Assembly: GCA_002362735.1 (NCBI GenBank)
Contig: DEUU01000197.1
Coordinates: 1-15,243 of the forward strand
Origin: Dehalococcoidia bacterium UBA3254
Lineage (GTDB): Bacteria > Chloroflexota > Dehalococcoidia > Dehalococcoidales > UBA3254
DNA length: 15,243 bases
Direction of reading: 5' to 3'
The notes below the pieces were generated by a model. The model worked only from the letters and a program-made list of their open reading frames with translations, made no database searches and had not been told where the DNA came from. The position numbers were made by a program, and so were the translations under genes. Below are positions 1 through 6,015 of the stretch, piece by piece. Position 1 is the first letter of the stretch; each line of letters starts with the position of its first letter.

Positions 1-410
1 TGTGAAACCGCCCCCACCGCCACGGAGTGGCTCATAATCTTGTTGGCAGCAGCTTCCACCGCGAGTTTTTCCAGAGGAATATCAAGAAAAATTGAATCTT
101 GAGATTCCACTTTTAAAGCCTGTTTATCCAGGATGATGACGCCATTTTCTTTCAATTCATTCCTGTGACGCTCGCAGGTCTCTTCGTTTAGAGCGATCAG
201 GATATCCAGCTTTTCTGTTTGAGACTTAGCTTCTGCATCTTTAACTCTTACCCTGAAGAAGTTATGCCCTCCGCGAATTCTCGATTCATAGTCCTGGTCC
301 GCAAAAACATGCAGCCCTCCCCGGGCCATCGTCTTGCCGAGAACAAAACCGATGGTCTGAATACCTTGTCCCGCTTCTCCCCCTACCATGAAATTTAAGT
401 CTACTGGCAT
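1..410 (-). CDS. 2-oxoacid:acceptor oxidoreductase, gamma-domain (N-terminal) part; truncated by window edge
   Basis: The first 136 residues are visible and the gene continues past the left edge. Near the N-terminus lies GGEAGQGIQTIG, the glycine-rich signature of the gamma (catalytic-accessory) domain of 2-oxoacid:ferredoxin oxidoreductases. It is followed by RIRGGHNFFRVRV and a stretch reading LDILIALNEETCERH, both typical of that domain. In KorA-type enzymes this domain is fused to the alpha domain, so the full gene may be a gamma-alpha fusion; the window cannot show this. The enzymes oxidatively decarboxylate 2-oxoacids to acyl-CoA and pass electrons to ferredoxin in the cytoplasm. The ATG start is supported by a GGAGGT ribosome binding site about 7 bases upstream. 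It lies 70 bases downstream of fprA on the same strand, so it may be co-transcribed with it. The domain assignment is firm; the exact substrate is unknown. Confidence 0.85.
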   Translation of the reverse strand, partial: MPVDLNFMVGGEAGQGIQTIGFVLGKTMARGGLHVFADQDYESRIRGGHNFFRVRVKDAEAKSQTEKLDILIALNEETCERHRNELKENGVIILDKQALKVESQDSIFLDIPLEKLAVEAAANKIMSHSVAVGAVS

Positions 411-480
411 CGCTCAACCTCCACACACGGATAGAATTTAAACAAACAGTTGTTACTCCATCTTTATCTTCGGTATTCGG

Positions 481-1716
481 CTAAAATTTTGAAATCCTCA
501 ATTTATTTTCTTCGCTTATGGTGCAAGAAAACGGCAAAGATAATGATTTATGTTTCTCTACAATCTCATCGGCAAGCTTTTCCAAACCTGCATAATCAGC
601 TTCTTTGGGAAGACCTTTCAAGAGAACAGGTTCCAGCAATTGAACATTATTCAGATTCGGCAGCATCCCTTTGATAACATCTACGGTTCTTCCACCCCAG
701 AGATAAGAACCAACGATAGTGGCATATTTCAGTTTCGGTCTTAACGCATTGGCGAGGAATGCGGCAAAGGCGGCAACCGGATGCGGGCCAGCCAGAACTG
801 TAGGCGTCCCTAAAATCAAAGTGGCTGCGTCTACCAGAGACATAGCCAGATTACCAATATCGGTCACCGCCAGATCGAAGCGTTTGACCTCAACCCCTTT
901 TCGAGCCAGAGCTTCCGTTAAATAATTGACTATTTTTAAAGTACTTCCATGCATCGAGACAAAAGCTATGACCGCAATATTCCTGGGTTCATCAAAAACC
1001 CAGCTTCGATAAAGCTTGAGTATAAATTCAGGCCTATTATAAAGCGGTCCGTGACTGGGAGCGATGATCTCAATTTCGTAGCCCTTCAATTTCTCAAGGT
1101 TCTTTTCAATGTTGGTATGAAAAGGCATCATAATTTCAGCGTAGTATCGCTTCGCCGCTTCATATGCGCGGCCCTCATCTGTAACATATAAATCTGTGGT
1201 CGCCAGATGAGACCCAAAAAAATCACATGAAAACAGCATTTTTTCTTCTGCAAGGTAAGTCACCATAGTTTCCGGCCAGTGTACCCAGGGAGTATAGATA
1301 AATTTTAATGTCCGATCTCCCAGGGAAATGACTTCACCGTCCTGAACCTCTTGAAATTGCTCCGGCGCAATGTGAAGCAAATCCATTAACATCCCTTTAC
1401 ACCGTGGATTAGTAACCACTTTGGCCTCAGGATATTTTCTTAGCACCGCCGGTAAAGCCCCGGAATGGTCCTGCTCAGCATGATGGGCAATAATATAATC
1501 GATTTTTTTTATTCCTGTTTGTTGCAAGTGTGTGAATAATTCTTCTTCCTTGGCCGGATCAACCGTGTCTATCAAGGCGGTTTTTTCACTACCTTTTACC
1601 AGATACGAGTTATAACTCGTTCCATCTGGAAGAGGTATCAAACAATCAAATAAACGTCTATCCCAATCAACCGACCCTACCGAAAAAATTCCAGGTCGTA
1701 TGGTAGTTGGCTCCAT
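481..1716 (-). CDS. fprA: FprA-family flavodiiron protein (A-type flavoprotein)
   Basis: The 411-residue protein has a metallo-beta-lactamase-like diiron domain (about residues 10-240) and a flavodoxin-like FMN domain (about 246-390). The diiron ligand pattern is intact: HHAEQDH (His79, Glu81, Asp83, His84), His146 in WVHWPE, Asp165 in SCDFFGSH and His222 in PSHGPLY. The FMN-binding loop is VSMHGST at about 253-259. Family members reduce O2 to water or NO to N2O in the cytoplasm, taking electrons from rubredoxin. The rubredoxin gene directly upstream (16 bases apart) supports this partnership. I chose the ATG at 1716 because GGGAGG lies about 11 bases upstream, overlapping the rubredoxin stop codon. 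The frame stays open to 1854, but that extension overlaps the rubredoxin gene in another frame and does not resemble the family. The choice between O2 and NO as substrate cannot be read from sequence. Confidence 0.93.
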   Translation of the reverse strand: MEPTTIRPGIFSVGSVDWDRRLFDCLIPLPDGTSYNSYLVKGSEKTALIDTVDPAKEEELFTHLQQTGIKKIDYIIAHHAEQDHSGALPAVLRKYPEAKVVTNPRCKGMLMDLLHIAPEQFQEVQDGEVISLGDRTLKFIYTPWVHWPETMVTYLAEEKMLFSCDFFGSHLATTDLYVTDEGRAYEAAKRYYAEIMMPFHTNIEKNLEKLKGYEIEIIAPSHGPLYNRPEFILKLYRSWVFDEPRNIAVIAFVSMHGSTLKIVNYLTEALARKGVEVKRFDLAVTDIGNLAMSLVDAATLILGTPTVLAGPHPVAAFAAFLANALRPKLKYATIVGSYLWGGRTVDVIKGMLPNLNNVQLLEPVLLKGLPKEADYAGLEKLADEIVEKHKSLSLPFSCTISEENKLRISKF

Positions 1717-1732
1717 TAAATTTTTATCCTCC

Positions 1733-1891
1733 CTATATTTTTTCAAATTGACTTTTATCCGCTCCGCAAACGGGGCAAACCCAGGTATCCGGAATCGCTT
1801 CAAATGACGTTCCCGGTTTGATGCCACCATCAGGATCTCCGACCGCAGGGTCATAAATCCAGCCGCACACGAGACATTTGTACTTGTCCAT
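1733..1891 (-). CDS. Rubredoxin
   Basis: This 52-residue ORF has the two rubredoxin iron-binding knuckles, CLVCG (Cys6, Cys9) and CPVCG (Cys39, Cys42), spaced as in classic rubredoxins. It also has the conserved [19 protein letters not shown] loop and the DTWVCP stretch. The single Fe(Cys)4 centre carries one electron; the natural acceptor here is very likely the flavodiiron protein encoded 16 bases downstream. The ATG at 1891 has a TAGGAGAG ribosome binding site 4-5 bases upstream. The length matches free-standing rubredoxins, which are about 52-54 residues. It is the first gene of the apparent rubredoxin-fprA(-oxidoreductase) set. The gene lies in a different frame from the upward-open fprA frame and is easily missed by automated calling. 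Confidence 0.96.
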   Translation of the reverse strand: MDKYKCLVCGWIYDPAVGDPDGGIKPGTSFEAIPDTWVCPVCGADKSQFEKI

Positions 1892-1907
1892 CACACTCTC
1901 CTATTCC

Positions 1908-1913
1908 AATTAT
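1908..1913 (-). promoter_or_regulatory. Possible -10 element upstream of rubredoxin-fprA
   Basis: A TATAAT hexamer on the minus strand lies 16 bases upstream of the rubredoxin ATG. No good -35 hexamer sits at 16-18 bases from it, and the leader would be only about 10 bases long. This is a tentative call based on the hexamer alone. The 1892-2042 interval holds no gene that I can see. Confidence 0.3.
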
Positions 1914-2042
1914 AACTAGAGATTCTTCTCCAAATTGGGCGTTTTAACCTTTTATGGTTTAACAGGCCGTTAATTACATTTTAGTATATAAGTTTCGCTC
2001 TATGATGTATAGGTTAAACTTAAGATTACCAAAGGATGTTAC

Positions 2043-2693
2043 TCAGATGGGATTATTCCCTCGCTTACGTATCCGTAGAAGGTAACGAACGCCCAGTGTT
2101 ATCAGATATAAAACGGTCAGACCTCCGAGTGAGTATAAGAGCATACTTATTGGGTCAAGAACGATAGTAGCACCTACCACACGCCCTATCAACAGATAAA
2201 TCGCATCCCAAATAATACTTGAGAGCAGTACCCCTAAGGTAAGCTGAGGTAGTTTCTTTTTTGCGCTCATTGTCAAAGCCACAGGAATTCGTAATCCTGC
2301 CAAACGAGCTGCCGCTATGGAAAATACGGAAGGATTGGCGAGACGTCTGGCTAAAGCCCCTGGGATAACCTGACCTTTAGGTAATCTCGGTTCGATATAT
2401 CTTTTAAATAACTTCGTCAGTGAAGGTAGACCCAACACACCAGAAAAATACAGGATAAGAGAACCTGTTTGCCTTCCCGCCTGCGCGGTTATCCAGATTA
2501 ATAACAGGTCTGAAATGGATAAAGTACCCATTGCCAGATGATATCCTGCCAACAACCAGATGGTCTCCAAAATATAAGGCAATGCGATCCATACCTCGCC
2601 GATTAAACAGAGAAAGAAGAGAGTTATGGCTATCTGAGGGTTAAGATTACTGGTAATTCCGAGGACCTGGGAGAACAGACCTGCCCAATTCAT
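2043..2693 (-). CDS. DedA/VTT-like integral membrane protein
   Basis: The product is 216 residues and strongly hydrophobic, with about five or six predicted membrane spans, for example around residues 20-55, 60-85, 150-170 and 180-205. The stretch from about residue 125 to 175 (RLAGLRIPVALTMSAKKK, then a span with SSIIWDAIYLLIGRVVG) follows the DedA/VTT pattern of R...AG...P, a re-entrant segment and a W...G..G helix. DedA proteins are thought to be proton-coupled lipid scramblases or flippases involved in envelope homeostasis. The ATG lies 4 bases after the glycosyltransferase stop, so the two genes are surely co-transcribed; no strong ribosome binding site is visible, which suggests translational coupling. 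The family call is by pattern only. An unrelated polytopic membrane protein remains possible. Confidence 0.6.
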   Translation of the reverse strand: MNWAGLFSQVLGITSNLNPQIAITLFFLCLIGEVWIALPYILETIWLLAGYHLAMGTLSISDLLLIWITAQAGRQTGSLILYFSGVLGLPSLTKLFKRYIEPRLPKGQVIPGALARRLANPSVFSIAAARLAGLRIPVALTMSAKKKLPQLTLGVLLSSIIWDAIYLLIGRVVGATIVLDPISMLLYSLGGLTVLYLITLGVRYLLRIRKRGNNPI

Positions 2694-2697
2694 TAAA

Positions 2698-3444
2698 TTA
2701 TCCGGTTGGAATAGAGGTTATTTTTTTAGACCGATCTCTGGTTGATGCATCCGCAGATTTGATTATATATTTGCCGAATCTGCAAAGATGATTGATAAAC
2801 TCAAAGAAAATAGTCTGTACCGGTTTAACAACTGATCGTTCGGAGGTCACTCCATAAGACTTGATATCAAAGAATATTTTTCCAACCCGGCTCAAACGGC
2901 TGGAAATATTAAATTGATCGGGTGAATAAGAATTGTGTTGATAACCTCCTACACGTAGATAAGCTCTTTTATAAAAAGCCAGGTTCGCTCCGGAGATAAT
3001 ATATGGACGTCCAAGGATCAGGTCTGATAAATACCCAAAAAACAACCTTAAAAAATACTCATAAGCTGCCCACCATGGAGGATGATGGTAAATAAAAATA
3101 CCCGCCACCGCAACTATATCAGGATGCTTTTCAAATTGTTTTTGAAGGCGAGAAATCCACCATCTTGGATAGGTCGTATCTGCATCCGCCTGGACAATGA
3201 TATCTCCCAGGGCGCTGTCTGCTCCTGCCTGTCTGGCAAACGAAACACCCTTGTTCTTTAAAGAGATTACCGTGGCGCCTTTATCCAGGGCGACCTGAGC
3301 CGTCAGGTCTTCACTTCCGTTATCAACGACAATGACTTCATACTCTCCAGCAAAATCCTGTTGAAACAAAGATTCCAGACATGCAGGGAGAAATTTTTCT
3401 TCGTTAAGAGCCGGGATCACGATGCTAAATGAATAATTGATCAT
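2698..3444 (-). CDS. Family 2 glycosyltransferase
   Basis: This 248-residue protein has a GT-A fold of the GT2 type. SIVIPALNEE (7-16) is the N-terminal strand and nucleotide-binding start. VVDNGSEDLT (39-48) is the second nucleotide-sugar contact. QADADTTYP (85-93) carries the DxD metal-binding motif. SGANLAFYKRAYLRVGGY (151-168) is the usual acceptor-side segment. A hydrophobic, aromatic stretch around 119-150 could associate with the membrane. It probably transfers a sugar to a lipid or envelope acceptor; donor and acceptor cannot be inferred. The downstream DedA-like gene supports an envelope role. The ATG start fits the family N-terminus, but there is no Shine-Dalgarno sequence upstream, so the message may be leaderless or weakly translated. 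It diverges from the ATPase remnant across a 55-base A/T-rich gap. Confidence 0.88.
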   Translation of the reverse strand: MINYSFSIVIPALNEEKFLPACLESLFQQDFAGEYEVIVVDNGSEDLTAQVALDKGATVISLKNKGVSFARQAGADSALGDIIVQADADTTYPRWWISRLQKQFEKHPDIVAVAGIFIYHHPPWWAAYEYFLRLFFGYLSDLILGRPYIISGANLAFYKRAYLRVGGYQHNSYSPDQFNISSRLSRVGKIFFDIKSYGVTSERSVVKPVQTIFFEFINHLCRFGKYIIKSADASTRDRSKKITSIPTG

Positions 3445-3499
3445 AACTATATTAATTTTATTACACTTTTTTAATTTTCAACATAATGAAATTAAGTCC

Positions 3500-3682
3500 A
3501 TGTCTCGGGGAAGACTTACAAAACCAGATTTCTGGGACCTGCCGATCCAAACGTTATTTGAGCAATTAAAGACAGCCTCAAATGGATTAACGGAGGAGCA
3601 AGCTCAGCAAAAACGGGAAATTTGGGGACCTAACCTTTTAACAGCCCGATTGAAAAAGAACAGAAAAAGGCGGCTGTCTTAA
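3500..3682 (+). pseudogene. Truncated N-terminus of an Mg2+-type (MgtA-like) P-type ATPase
   Basis: The 60-codon reading frame matches the cation-ATPase N-terminal domain: DFWDLPIQTLFEQLKTASNG, then GLTEEQAQQKREIWGPNLL, as found at the start of MgtA-like P-type ATPases, which are normally about 850-900 residues. Family resemblance stops after about residue 50, where a basic RKKNRK-like tail runs into a stop inside a terminator hairpin. No membrane segments, DKTGT phosphorylation site or hinge motif occur in any frame downstream, because the next gene is on the opposite strand. There is no ribosome binding site before the ATG. I read it as a decayed gene whose body was deleted. A small functional peptide is possible but less likely. 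The frame is open upstream to 3437, but that part overlaps the divergent glycosyltransferase start and does not look like the family. Confidence 0.75.
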
Positions 3683-3697
3683 TTTAGCCGCCTTTTT
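3664..3697. terminator. Bidirectional rho-independent terminator
   Basis: A perfect 12-bp stem (AAAAAGGCGGCT / AGCCGCCTTTTT) with a 10-base loop gives a U-run in both directions. It lies 24 bases past the stop of the zinc-ribbon gene on the minus strand, so it ends that operon. It also stops any plus-strand transcript from the ATPase remnant, whose last codons fall inside the left arm. Confidence 0.9.
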
Positions 3698-3721
3698 AAG
3701 GAAATCTATCTCTGTTTTGGC

Positions 3722-3892
3722 TTAGTATGTACCCGTCTTTTCTTTTTCAGTATTCTGAGATTTTTTAGGTACTCTTACTCTTTCCAGCTCTCGCTCATAG
3801 CCGCATTGGAGACACTTCTCATAACATCTCTCAGTGTCTTCGTCGATAAATATATCACCTCGGCATCGAGGACATTTCTTAAAGTTCCACAT
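3722..3892 (-). CDS. Small zinc-ribbon protein
   Basis: The product is 56 residues with two cysteine knuckles, CPRC (Cys7, Cys10) and CLQC (Cys27, Cys30), separated by an acidic linker (DIFIDEDTERCYEK), then a charged tail rich in Lys, Arg and Glu. This is a one-ribbon zinc-binding protein of unknown function. I chose the ATG at 3892 because a perfect AAAGGAGGT sits 9 bases upstream. A longer frame starting at 3952 would overlap the preceding regulator gene and lacks such a site. It starts 22 bases after the HspR-like gene and is followed by a terminator, so the two form a two-gene operon. It could help the regulator or a nucleic-acid-related process, but nothing in the sequence proves that. 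Confidence 0.8.
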   Translation of the reverse strand: MWNFKKCPRCRGDIFIDEDTERCYEKCLQCGYERELERVRVPKKSQNTEKEKTGTY

Positions 3893-3914
3893 ACCGCTGA
3901 TACCTCCTTTGACC

Positions 3915-4313
3915 TTATGGTTTAATATCGCCATTTTGACCAGAATAGGCATACTCCCCTGTATTATGCCCCAGCACCGTTCCTAAGACCATAAGACTTT
4001 CGTCCAATGACTTAAGCAACTGCTTTCTCCGGTTCGCGCTAAGGTCAGCCGAGGCCAGCTGTTTCCTTATTTTTAAAACCATGTCCTGAATATTGAGAGC
4101 TACTCGCACCCCCGCCAGATTCAAACCAACATCATCTACCAGGTGCTTAATAGTCCTCAACCGGGAAATATCTTCATCCGAATACATTCGGAGTTTCTTA
4201 CATCTTGACGGTTCCAGCAGACCCGCACGCTCATATTTGCGCAATGTTTGCGGATGCATTCCGGTTAGCATCGATGCTACTCGCATAATATAAACACCAT
4301 TTGACTGTCCCAT
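3915..4313 (-). CDS. MerR-family regulator, HspR-like
   Basis: The 132-residue protein begins with a MerR winged-helix domain: YIMRVASMLTGMHPQTLRKY, then GLLEPSR and YSDEDISRLRTIKHLV, then GLNLAGVRVAL (about residues 8-90). The TGMHPQTLR recognition helix and the LNLAGV segment are the hallmarks of HspR, the repressor of dnaK-type heat-shock operons in Actinobacteria and some Chloroflexota. The C-terminal part (about 90-132) is a helical tail with no cysteine-rich effector site. No chaperone genes lie nearby, and I found no HAIR-type operator (CTTGAGT-N7-ACTCAAG) in its upstream region, so its targets may differ from those of classic HspR. It is read from a perfect promoter about 30 bases upstream, and GAGAGGGG serves as the ribosome binding site. 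Confidence 0.85.
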   Translation of the reverse strand: MGQSNGVYIMRVASMLTGMHPQTLRKYERAGLLEPSRCKKLRMYSDEDISRLRTIKHLVDDVGLNLAGVRVALNIQDMVLKIRKQLASADLSANRRKQLLKSLDESLMVLGTVLGHNTGEYAYSGQNGDIKP

Positions 4314-4345
4314 ATCCTATCCCCTCTCTAATTCACCTCACGACT

Positions 4346-4374
4346 ATTATAGATGATGATATGTCTCATGTCAA
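4346..4374 (-). promoter_or_regulatory. Consensus sigma70 promoter for the HspR-like operon
   Basis: On the minus strand TTGACA (4369-4374) and TATAAT (4346-4351) are separated by exactly 17 bases, a full match to the sigma70/sigmaA consensus. Transcription would start near 4339, giving a leader of about 25 bases. Such a strong promoter suggests that output is held down by a repressor, possibly the gene product itself. The imperfect direct repeat ATGTC-TC-ATGTC next to the -35 could be part of an operator. Confidence 0.85.
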
Positions 4375-4445
4375 ATTAACTAATTTATTTATTAAATGTT
4401 ATTAAATAATTATAAAAGATATGCTTCTGAATAGAATAATTGTCA

Positions 4446-4474
4446 TTGACAACTGCCTTTAATAATGTTATATA
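4446..4474 (+). promoter_or_regulatory. Near-consensus promoter for the second MerR gene, with overlapping dyad
   Basis: TTGACA (4446-4451) is followed after 17 bases by TATATA (4469-4474); a TATAAT also occurs at 4473-4478. The -35 lies within the perfect inverted repeat TTGTCA-T-TGACAA (4440-4452), a good candidate operator. Transcription would begin near 4482 and lead to the GTG start at 4531. Confidence 0.75.
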
Positions 4475-4530
4475 TAATGTTGTTTAATTTCTCGAAGGTA
4501 TACTTAACTATCCGATGAAGGGAGCTCAGT

Positions 4531-4824
4531 GTGTCCGTGACGCAAGATACCCCAATAAACCTCGAAGAGAGAACTCTGGCAAAATATACTATGGCAGTAA
4601 CCGTCATGATAACCGGTATTGCCGCCCACAAAATCCGTAAATTTGAAGCATTCGGTCTCTGTAAACCGACCAGAACACGGAGCGGGCAAAGATTATATTC
4701 TGACTCGGACATAGAGTTAATCCATAAAATCTCACTTCTGGAAAAAGACCACGTCAACCTGTACGGGATAAAAATAATTTTAACCATGCAGACTTCGAAA
4801 TATAATAGGAAGAAAGGGGGATGA
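4531..4824 (+). CDS. Small MerR-family DNA-binding protein
   Basis: The 97-residue protein is little more than a MerR winged-helix domain: TVMITGIAAHKIRKFEAFGL (about 24-43), then TRTRSGQRLYSDSDIELI and VNLYGIKIIL. The VNLYGIK segment resembles the GlnR/HspR branch. No effector-binding or long dimerisation helix follows, so it is a minimal member. The start is GTG at 4531, supported by AAGGGAG about 6 bases upstream. Its stop is 4 bases before the GlcG/HbpS-like gene, whose ribosome binding site lies inside its last codons, so the two are co-translated. It is divergent from the HspR-like gene across 217 bases holding both promoters, and cross-regulation is plausible but unproven. Confidence 0.8.
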   Translation: MSVTQDTPINLEERTLAKYTMAVTVMITGIAAHKIRKFEAFGLCKPTRTRSGQRLYSDSDIELIHKISLLEKDHVNLYGIKIILTMQTSKYNRKKGG

Positions 4825-4828
4825 GAAC

Positions 4829-5353
4829 ATGTCTCCAATCGGAGAAGCGCCTGAAGCCTGGAAAATGGGAACCTGTATCTATGGACTTGGACTGAATCTT
4901 GAAACGGTAAAGAGAATGCTGGAAGCGGGAGAAAAAGAAGCTGCAGAACAGGGCGTGCCGATGGCGATGGCAATCTCTGATTCGGGTGGAAATCTCCTGG
5001 CTTTTCTCCGCATGGACAACACTGTCCTGCTAAGCACCCAGATTGCGATGGACAAAGCCTATACTGCAGTTTACGGGAAACAGGCAACCGGAAATTACGG
5101 ACCGTTTTACCAGGCCGGCGAACTTGTTCCTCTTTTCTTTCACGAGCGTTGGATTACTTTTCCTGGCGGCTATCCTATCCTCAAGGAAGGGACCCTGGTA
5201 GGAGGTCTCGGAGTAAGCGGCGGCAGAGTGGAAGACAACTATGTGGCCAGAGCAATGCTTAAGGCAGGGGGATTCAGTACGACTGATGTAGACACTTATC
5301 TGGCTAACTATGAAGCAGGTGCCAAGAAAAGTAAAACTAGAAAACGAAAGTAA
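4829..5353 (+). CDS. GlcG/HbpS-family (DUF336) protein
   Basis: This 174-residue protein has the GlcG/HbpS fold signatures: LNLETVKRMLEAGEKEAAEQG (first helix), MAMAISDSGGNLLAFLRMDN, an STQIAMDKAYTAV stretch, GGYPILKEGTLVGGLGVSGG, then the EDNYVARAML helix. Family members include the heme-binding HbpS of Streptomyces and GlcG of the glycolate region. They bind heme, corrinoids or small ligands, and some act as accessory proteins of redox sensing. No signal peptide is visible, so it should be cytoplasmic. The lysine/arginine-rich C-terminal tail (GAKKSKTRKRK) is an unusual extension and could contact nucleic acid or membrane. The ATG has a strong AAAGGGGG ribosome binding site. Pairing with a small MerR regulator suggests a ligand-linked regulatory unit. 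Confidence 0.85.
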   Translation: MSPIGEAPEAWKMGTCIYGLGLNLETVKRMLEAGEKEAAEQGVPMAMAISDSGGNLLAFLRMDNTVLLSTQIAMDKAYTAVYGKQATGNYGPFYQAGELVPLFFHERWITFPGGYPILKEGTLVGGLGVSGGRVEDNYVARAMLKAGGFSTTDVDTYLANYEAGAKKSKTRKRK

Positions 5354-5354
5354 A

Positions 5355-5376
5355 TACATTATAAAAGTGTAATGTA
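5355..5376. terminator. Weak hairpin between convergent genes
   Basis: A 7-bp inverted repeat (TACATTA / TAATGTA) with an 8-base A-rich loop lies between the ends of the GlcG/HbpS-like and MscS-like genes. It is A/T-only apart from one pair and lacks a clear U-run, so termination is a tentative reading. Confidence 0.3.
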
Positions 5377-5392
5377 GTTGGCAGGATTCCAC

Positions 5393-5995
5393 CTAAGTCA
5401 GTTTTCTTCTCTGTACGGCAGTAGTGACCATTACGGAATTGGGAACAAAGACCCTTCCGGTCTCAGTATCCACGATGGTATATATGAGGGTGATATCGAC
5501 TACCTGGCCGGTATTACCTGCAACGGTAATCGTGTCTCCCACACGCACGACGCGAGTTGCTACAAGAAGGGCAGCTGCCAGGACATTACCTGTGATATTC
5601 TGGCTGGCAAAGCCGATTATTACTCCGGTAATGGTCCCAATGCTAATAGCCAGCGCGGGATTGGCAGCCAGGATAGAAATGACCGCCACCACGAGTACAA
5701 TATAGCCAATGATACGGATAATAGTTCTGATGTATGCACCGTAAACCTTCGCTCCTCGCTCATAAAAACGGTTTAAGATAATCCGTCCAATGATTTCTAT
5801 GATCAGAATGCTAACAATCGTGGCTTCGGCGCTAACAATATAATCTTGCTGAGCGGTTACAAAGGAAAAAACCTTACGACGGCTAATCTCCAGAGTGGCA
5901 AAAATCATGACGATACCAACGATGATTAAAATGACTTCGAGAGTAAACCATGCTCGGTAGTGAAAGATACGCGGGCGAAAAGGCTTTATCTCCAC
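5393..5995 (-). CDS. Short MscS-family mechanosensitive channel
   Basis: The product is 200 residues with three or four membrane spans (about 18-36, 58-76, 90-110 and the pore-lining 113-135). The pore helix and beta-domain hallmark is clear: ISIGTITGVIIGFASQN, then NVLAAALLVATRVVRVGDTI, then GQVVDITL and RVFVPNSVMV. The channel opens under membrane tension to release solutes in hypo-osmotic shock. It ends right after the beta domain, so it lacks the C-terminal alpha/beta cage of E. coli MscS (286 residues); such minimal forms occur in the family. The start is GTG at 5995, chosen for the GGGGAGGG site about 8 bases upstream. It begins 20 bases after the Vms1-like gene and is probably the last gene of the mutS2 operon. 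Confidence 0.9.
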   Translation of the reverse strand: MEIKPFRPRIFHYRAWFTLEVILIIVGIVMIFATLEISRRKVFSFVTAQQDYIVSAEATIVSILIIEIIGRIILNRFYERGAKVYGAYIRTIIRIIGYIVLVVAVISILAANPALAISIGTITGVIIGFASQNITGNVLAAALLVATRVVRVGDTITVAGNTGQVVDITLIYTIVDTETGRVFVPNSVMVTTAVQRRKLT

Positions 5996-6015
5996 CTCAA
6001 TTCCCTCCCCTCACC

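Noticed and set aside
1717..1854. A 46-residue N-terminal extension of the flavodiiron protein
   Set aside because: It overlaps the rubredoxin gene in another frame, has no family resemblance, and the internal ATG at 1716 has a good ribosome binding site.
3893..3952. A longer start for the zinc-ribbon protein
   Set aside because: It would overlap the regulator gene, while the ATG at 3892 has a perfect Shine-Dalgarno sequence.
4314..4530. Search for an HspR HAIR operator
   Set aside because: No CTTGAGT-N7-ACTCAAG or close variant was found, so a classical HspR autoregulatory site is not supported.
4443..5087. Long minus-strand reading frame opposite the second MerR and GlcG/HbpS-like genes
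   Set aside because: It covers two recognisable genes on the other strand, has low-complexity composition and no family pattern.
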